Source: Paraglomus occultum
Taxonomy: Eukaryota > Glomeromycota > Glomeromycetes > Paraglomerales > Paraglomeraceae
Length of the DNA: 14,282 bases
Reading direction: 5' to 3'
Assembly: GCA_910592205.1 (NCBI GenBank)
Contig: CAJVPJ010000944.1
Location: forward strand, 1-14,282
This document shows, piece by piece, positions 9,205-14,282 of the stretch. Made by a program: the position numbers and the translations under genes. The notes below the pieces were generated by a model. That model had not been told where the DNA came from and searched no databases. It saw only the letters and a list, made by a program, of their open reading frames with translations. Each line of letters begins with the position of its first letter. Position 1 is the first letter of the stretch.

Positions 9205-9349
9205 AAAGAAATTGTAACACCAAACAAATACCTTATGTGTAATAGATCAAACGGTTGCTGTCAGGGGTGTAGCTCACCTGATTTTCTGAGCCGATCGCTA
9301 CCCCGATGTCACATGCCCGTACAATTTTTTCGCCATCACTTTGTTATTA
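9205..9349 (-). repeat. Right terminal inverted repeat of MULE copy 2
   Basis: This is the reverse complement of 5541-5685 with three substitutions (at the CTCAGAAAATC, CAACCGTTTG and GATCTATTAC positions of its reverse complement). The outermost bases read TTGTTATTA and are followed at once by the ACTCATAC duplication. Confidence 0.95.
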
Positions 9350-9357
9350 ACTCATAC
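9350..9357 (+). repeat. Target-site duplication, right (ACTCATAC)
   Basis: Exact copy of 5533-5540. Coding of the interrupted LINE ORF2 resumes from here. Confidence 0.92.
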
Positions 9358-11621
9358 ACTCGCTGCTCAACAACAACCACATCCACAAATCCCCCTGATA
9401 ATGCTTCACGCACATCAGAGGACCTAGACGAAATCCTCACATATGCTGCCAAACACTTCCATGACCAATGGTCATCCTTCACACCCCTCTTTAACACCCC
9501 ACTCTCCAACTACATCCCCTCATTACCCAAAACAGACACTGACACATTGGCACTTCCAATCCACACATCACAAGTGATAACAGCTATAAATGACAAACAA
9601 CCCTCATCAGCCCCAGGGCCAGATGGGTTCACATATGCCTTCTATAAACATTTCAAACTTCTCCTGGCCCCAATACTGGCAAAGGTCTACAACCTCAGCA
9701 GAGGGCCAAATACCTCCACCTACTTGGAATGAAACGCACACGATTCTTATACCAAAAAAGAATCAAGACCAAACCCTCATTACCAACCTCCGACCTATTA
9801 CCCTCTCTAATACAGACCTCAAACTTCTCTCCACCATCCTTGCTAAAAGACTACAAGACATCAACCTCTCCAACCCTTTCATACATCCAGATCAAACAGG
9901 CTTTATGGCCCAACGCCATATAACTGACACAATCCTGGACATCAACGCTCTCCTTCAAAACCCCAATCCCCCTCCCCTATCCTTTCTCCTGTCACTGGAC
10001 TGGTCCAAGGCCTATGACAGAGTGTCACATGCCTGGATAGACCATGTCCTACTACTACACCGCTTTCAACTTCAACAATCAACAATTAAGCTCATCCAAA
10101 CTGTCTACCACCATAGACAAACTTCAATCTTTATTAATGGCAAACTGAGCTCCCCCTTCCCCATTAAACAAGGAGTCCCCCAAGGAGACCCTCTTGCCCC
10201 CCTCCTTTTCAACATCTCCATTGAACCACTCTTTAACGCACTACGCACAAACATGAGAGGCATCACCATCAACCAACACAACTTCACTGTCTGAGCATAT
10301 GCTGATGATACATACGTTGGAGGGACTGGCCTTCAAGACTGTCCATCCTCCACCTATGGATTGACAGGCATTTCATTGCTGCCAATGGAACAATCAACTG
10401 GAACAAGACAGCTTTTTACCCTCTCTCCCCCTCCTCAATATATCCACCTGTGTTCCCATCCTCAACCCCCCTTCCACTCAAAACACTGGGTGTAATCCTA
10501 CCCATCACCCCAGAAAATTCAACAACCCTCTGGAACTCTCTCCTTCAAAAAGCCACATCACTCACCTCCCGCAACCTATCACTAAGAGGTAGGATACTGG
10601 TACTCAAAACCTTTATCCTATCACTCTTTTGGTACCATGCTTCAATCTCACCAGCCCCCCACAACATCATTACCCAACTCCAAACACTCACTAACCAGTT
10701 TATCTGGAAAGGCAGACAATACCATCCCAAACTCGAGATTGCCTCCCTGGAACGATCCAGAGGAGGAATCAACCTCCCCAATATCAAAGTGGAAATGGAA
10801 ATCCGACTGGCCAAAACAATCTCCCTGGCCTTTAACCCACATCCACCCTTCTGGATCCATGTCTTCAACTACATTCTCTCTTCTGAAACCTCCCACAGAG
10901 ACATAATCCAATCAATCACACAAAAACGCAGTATCTGCAAACCCTTCAAACCCCTGCGCAGCTGCCTGGCAGCATGCAGGAAGATCAAAAATAACCAACC
11001 AGGCACAATAGCTGCCTTCCCAACACTCCCTACACTGTGTAACATCCTACTTCCACCAAGCCCCACAGAAACCAACACTCTTACCATCCCCAGTGTTGGC
11101 CAACTCAATTGGGATGAAATTTTCCACAAACACCGCCACCACCCTGCCAGCGACATTCTATGGATGGCCACATGGGAGAGACTCCCTTTGGGACGCCCTG
11201 TAGCAACCATAGCACCAGACAAAACCAACTGCCTAATGAAGAACACAGCACATTACACCTCCTCCACCAATGCCACATAGCACAGTCAATGTGGGACACT
11301 GCCCACCTGATCTTTGCATGTGGAGCTAAACGTCAACCCCCACCACACATCCCACATCCGAACTTCTCTGAACAACAGCTCCGTCTCCTCCGGTCCATAC
11401 AATCAGCAACAATATCCACTCTCTGGAATGCCTTTACCACGAGGGCTTTCGGACATAACCCCACCCCCTCTCACTCAGACATCACCCAAACCTTCCTTAA
11501 CCGCCTACTAACACTACGCTCTCTAGACCTACACACAGATCCAGGCACCCCCTGGATCTCCATACAAAAAATATACTCACTTATTAAACTCGCAATAGAT
11601 AGATATACCCCCCCTTCATAA
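9350..11621 (+). pseudogene. LINE ORF2, 3' part: reverse transcriptase and C-terminal zinc finger (broken)
   Basis: This continues ORF2 beyond the MULE. RT landmarks in order are SAPGPDGFTYAFYKHF (from about 9607), TWNETHTILIPKK, NLRPITLSNTDLK, FLLSLDWSKAYDRV (catalytic Asp codon 9998), GVPQGDPLAPLLFNI, and AYADDTYVG (codons from 10295, the catalytic Asp pair at 10304-10309). Thumb and connection sequence follows, with SLRGRILVLKTFILSLFWYH, then a zf-RVT-like HLLHQC finger at 11256-11273, ending in TAA at 11619. It reverse transcribes the LINE RNA at the nicked target. Breaks are a frameshift near 9700, TGA at 10292-10294 directly before AYADD, a frameshift near 10340, and a frameshift near 11235 that removes one expected Cys of the finger. 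It is inactive, but every motif is still legible, so decay is moderate. Confidence 0.92.
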
Positions 11622-12316
11622 TAAGAAGCAATCCGCCTTTTCTGGGCTTTTATTCTCTTAATTTACTATGTAAAAGATAAAAACAGCTTAAATTGGGCTT
11701 TAGCGAGCACCTCGTTGTGAATAAAAGTTCCTCGCGATAGTCTGGTCTGGTTTTGTTGCAGTCTGCCCCAATGAAGAAAGTATTGGGTCCAAGTGCATCC
11801 TTGTTAGACTAGCAGTGTGAGGATCAAGAGCCGAAGATGACGTATTCCTCTCTGAATTTGCTGCGAAACGATAGGTGTCAGTACACAGATGATTAGAATG
11901 TAAGACAAGTGCCGAACGGTGATACGGCTAATGCAGTAAATAGTACCGGCAGAATTGTCGTACGAGCAGAAACTGCTATTTGCGCAGCAACGGCTAGTAA
12001 CAATAGTGATGGTAGATTAGCAATTAGAAATTAGAACGATGCTAAAAATATATCAATTAGTAGACGATAAAGTATATAACGCAGCTTAGAAGTCGTTTAG
12101 CATCGGTGTGTTCAGTGTTCGCGATGTTCGAGATCTAACATTTATTCCTTTATATCGAAGACGTTCGATTTCCTTTATTTCTTATTAATAAACGAGTATC
12201 CATTTACTCTGAACCGATAATTTTTTCCCTGAATATTCCGTTATATTTTTAAAGCATTGATCCGTATAACGGCAAGATCGGTTATAATACTTGTCCCGTA
12301 ATCGATCGAGTGGCAT
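11622..12316. other. LINE 3' end and unassigned DNA
   Basis: The C-rich LINE composition ends soon after 11621. An AATAAA at about 11718-11723 may serve LINE transcription. Further on there is a TATATAA at 12073-12079, a TCAGT at 12112-12116 and an AATAAA at 12186-12191. Together these faintly resemble the U3-R layout of an LTR, but I could not find matching TG...CA ends, a target duplication or any retrotransposon coding sequence. No gene is visible. Confidence 0.4.
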
Positions 12317-12434
12317 TAGGATAATTAATTATTATTTCTCAACGCGCGTTATATTCTTATTAAGACTCCGACCTACAGACTACTGAATTAATCCGCCGGT
12401 TTTGTTTCTCGAGAATAATTAATTATCTAGGATT
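12317..12434. repeat. Imperfect inverted repeat around ATAATTAATTAT
   Basis: The left arm (12317-12340) contains GGATAATTAATTATTATTTC. The right arm (12411-12434) contains GAGAATAATTAATTATCTAG. These are reverse complements apart from a short gap and one or two changes, separated by about 70 bases that include the palindrome AACGCGCGTT. No target duplication is obvious. It may be a small foldback/MITE-like element or chance in AT-rich DNA. Confidence 0.4.
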
Positions 12435-14206
12435 AGTGTGTGCAATCCGTATACGAATACGTCAGCACCGAAAGCCTAAATTAAAAGGTCACTAACTGTT
12501 TAGCTATCGCTGAGGTGAGCCACACTCCTACGACGGCGCAGCTAGATCCTAAACCGAGACAGTAGTTATCCGCTCTCCCGTGACTATTGCCTCGACAGTT
12601 GTAACAATAAATTTAAGTGTAAGCATTACTAAAAAAAGAAAGCGTTACAATGATACAATAACAAAAGTTTGCAATTTCGAAACTTTAGTTACCATTGTCT
12701 TGATTATACGAGCAAATTTTAAAAGCTAAGGAAAAAGTTACATGGAACAAATTCTAGACTTCGTGATAATAATTTTGAGTTGTTCTTGCTCGACAAAATT
12801 CCATAACGTTTATATGTGCGATAAAGGACGCAGTGTTGTCGCAGTGTAGCATCACGTTGCGAATTCCTTATAAATATCTAATTACATAAAGCTAACCCGC
12901 TTTATAAGGGTATTCATTAAGCTATTGTAGATGTGTTCATACATACAAAGGCTTTCTGGATTGGGCAGCTCCAAGCAGTCTCTTCCATCATAAAATGTTT
13001 AACGCTAGCCACATAATTTTGCATAACATCGTCGCGTCTTGTAATTATATGTTGATTACGTGTAATTTAAATTGTCAATGGTAAGGACTTGGTTAGAGCT
13101 TATTCGATCAATAATATGCCGTCATAAGTTATTAGCTCCAAAACGATAGGCATTTATATATGTGGCAAGCCGTTTTTGAACCACCCACATATTCACAAAT
13201 GATGCCAATTATGCATAATGTCAAGTGTCTTCTATTTTTGTTTATTTGGATAATTAAGATATTATATCTTGATAAATAGTTGTATATGTGCCCCTCACAT
13301 ACAATACATGTTTTTTAGTATTACAGTGCCATCGATATACTGCTAATACTAAATGACAATGTGTGTAAAACTGACCATCTAATACATGGCATACATCTGC
13401 TATCCGTTCATTTGCCCAATTATTGCTAATTGTTGGTATATCAGCAGCAATGAAAGGATTGGCGACACTCAACGTGTAAGCGGATAGAGAAATCGACAAT
13501 GGTCGAAATGGAACTAATAATTCACTCAGTTCAAAATAATTCCTTCGCTATGGAATTTATGATCCAAGGTTCATTGACGCTGACAGCGAACATACAGTTT
13601 ATTTCGAATTCCACCACATTGACATATTTAATTTATTTAGTGGGAAGAAAAAAAAGAAGCAAATTACAAGTTTATTCAAAAAATGTTTGGGTCACTACGA
13701 ATGTATGCAATTGGCTAGCTCTTTTTCCAATCTAGTCTGCGTGTGTCTTGTCAAACCCCAAAATACCGATAAAAAAAATACTCGGCTACCTGCTTATTAG
13801 TTGGTGAAAAGCTTACATGCAAGTGTCAATTCAGAGAATAATAATGACCCAAATACAATTTTTTTATTGCTTATTAATCTCTCGCAATAACGTTCTACAG
13901 TACATTGAGCATCGATTTTAGACATCGAAATGTTTCATCAATCCACGCATATTGTTTTTATTGCCTAATTGCAGATAAGCGTTACGACAAGTATAACAGT
14001 GTATTTAATTAAAAATTCCGTGAAGCAAATCGTAAATACGGTCGCTACGCTATAAAAATAATCGGCTTTATTACACAAACACGTCCGGTTATGTCTTCAT
14101 ATTACATCATGTATCACACAATTACGATTTTTGATACATCTGTTAATGGGGTTATCATAACGTGTCTTTCTTTGGCACGAATGTAATACATTCCATACAG
14201 CTAACT
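12435..14206. other. Unassigned AT-rich region, no recognised gene
   Basis: There is no recognisable gene. At 12511-12528 the word AGGTGAGCCACACTCCT differs at two positions from a stretch inside the MULE terminal repeat (AGGTGAGCTACACCCCT). Around 13254-13797 both strands hold protein-like open stretches of 80-100 codons. One is minus-strand 13254-13532, with IPTISNNWANERIADV. The other is plus-strand 13480-13797, with one TAA at 13537 and EFHHIDIFNLFSGKKK. They overlap, lack confident starts and match nothing I know, so they are not called as genes. A small perfect hairpin (ATAAAGC/GCTTTAT) lies at 12886-12905. Confidence 0.45.
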
Positions 14207-14207
14207 A

Positions 14208-14282
14208 CAGTCAACTCTGTCTATACCGGCATTGCCTATACCGGTTTCACCTTATACCGGTACAATTTCGCAGAACCAAAAA
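14208..14282 (+). mobile_element. Left end of a pogo/Tigger-like element (runs off the window)
   Basis: After a TA at 14206-14207 the sequence reads CAGTCAACTCTGTCTATACC, which shares its CAGTCAAC start and general form with the MITE at 352-469. Inside are three direct copies of TATACCGG at 14222, 14237 and 14253, spaced 15 and 16 bases. These are typical subterminal repeats for binding of a CENPB-like transposase. No coding sequence is reached before the window ends, so whether this is a MITE or a full element is unknown. Confidence 0.62.

Larger units (their letters stand above)
5541..9349 (+). mobile_element. MULE (Mutator-like DNA transposon), copy 2, complete, 3809 bp
   Basis: This is a full-length cut-and-paste element bounded by 145-bp terminal inverted repeats and an exact 8-bp target duplication, inserted in LINE ORF2. 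It carries one transposase gene in the + orientation. About 640 bp of AT-rich 5' sequence lies between the left repeat and the first possible ATG, and about 220 bp of AT-rich 3' sequence lies before the right repeat. Near-identical ends and an almost intact reading frame show a far more recent insertion than copy 1 or the LINE. Its only obvious coding lesion is one TGA at 6582. Confidence 0.95.
3070..11640 (+). mobile_element. LINE (APE-type non-LTR retrotransposon), interrupted
   Basis: This is a two-ORF LINE on the + strand with ORF1 at 3168-4321 and ORF2 at 4379-5540 continued at 9350-11621. Its coding strand is strikingly rich in C and A and poor in G, unlike the AT-rich surroundings, so the boundaries can be judged roughly by composition. 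The 5' end lies between 3070 and about 3090, directly beyond the terminus of MULE copy 1. The 3' end is at or after 11621. I found neither a clear poly(A) or microsatellite tail nor a target-site duplication, so both outer limits are approximate. Without the inserted MULE the element would be about 4.7-4.8 kb. Multiple frameshifts and TGA codons show it is dead. Clade (L1-like, Tad-like or other) is not resolved by eye. Confidence 0.85.

Noticed and set aside
9235-9349. Open frame running from the MULE right terminal repeat into the LINE
   Set aside because: The first part is translation of non-coding terminal repeat. Real LINE coding resumes only at 9350.
3168-11621. Nuclear reassignment of TGA to tryptophan
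   Set aside because: TGG is used freely for Trp in all these frames, the genes also carry frameshifts, and decay of CGA at CpG explains the TGA codons. It is kept only as a testable alternative in the findings.
11899-12610. Solo LTR of a retrotransposon
   Set aside because: TATATAA, TCAGT and AATAAA occur in a suggestive order, but the TATA-to-TCAGT distance of about 41 is too long, and no TG...CA boundaries with a 4-6 bp duplication could be found.
1-14282. tRNA, rRNA or CRISPR arrays
   Set aside because: I looked for A-box/B-box pairs, GTTCGA loops, rRNA-like words and regularly spaced identical repeats. The few GTTCGA words (near 12131 and 12170) lack matching stems, and the tandem repeat at 1288-1596 is too diverged and unevenly spaced for a CRISPR.

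Overview
The window is a eukaryotic, repeat-dominated stretch. It has AT-rich non-coding flanks, a probable GT-AG intron, AATAAA signals and nested transposable elements, with no bacterial gene organisation. No ordinary host gene could be recognised. The organism cannot be named from the sequence alone. I lean towards an early-diverging fungus (Mucoromycota/Glomeromycotina-like), because a MULE transposase with an N-terminal four-cysteine module and a C-terminal SWIM finger, an APE-type LINE with a CCHC gag, and pogo-like elements are all familiar there. This rests on remembered resemblance, and an arthropod is not excluded.

Layout. Bases 1-350 are unassigned. Bases 352-469 are a complete small pogo/Tigger-type MITE with TA target duplications. 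Bases 472-1190 are unassigned AT-rich DNA. Bases 1288-1596 hold a badly diverged tandem repeat. This abuts, at about 1597, the surviving C-terminal half of an old MULE transposase (copy 1, to 2905), followed by its 3' flank and terminal inverted repeat tip (to about 3069). Directly next to that tip begins a LINE (about 3070 to at least 11621). Its ORF1 (RNA-binding/CCHC protein, 3168-4321) and ORF2 (endonuclease, reverse transcriptase, C-terminal zinc finger; 4379-5540 and 9350-11621) are both broken.

The LINE ORF2 is split by a second, much younger MULE (copy 2, 5541-9349, 3809 bp). Copy 2 has 145-bp terminal inverted repeats that differ at only three positions, an 8-bp target duplication (5533-5540 and 9350-9357) and one nearly intact transposase gene (6327-8984). 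That gene carries a single in-frame TGA between its zinc module and its catalytic core. Bases 11622-14206 are mostly unassigned, with one inverted-repeat structure. The last 75 bases are the start of another pogo-like element running off the window.

How the parts relate. Insertion order can be read from the nesting and decay: copy 1 is oldest, the LINE lies against its end, and copy 2 jumped into the LINE later. Copy 2 encodes the only product that could still be active, and it would act on its own 145-bp ends. All four unambiguous in-frame nonsense codons in the LINE and copy 2 are TGA. I read this as probable CGA-to-TGA decay at methylated CpG, but it is flagged as worth testing.
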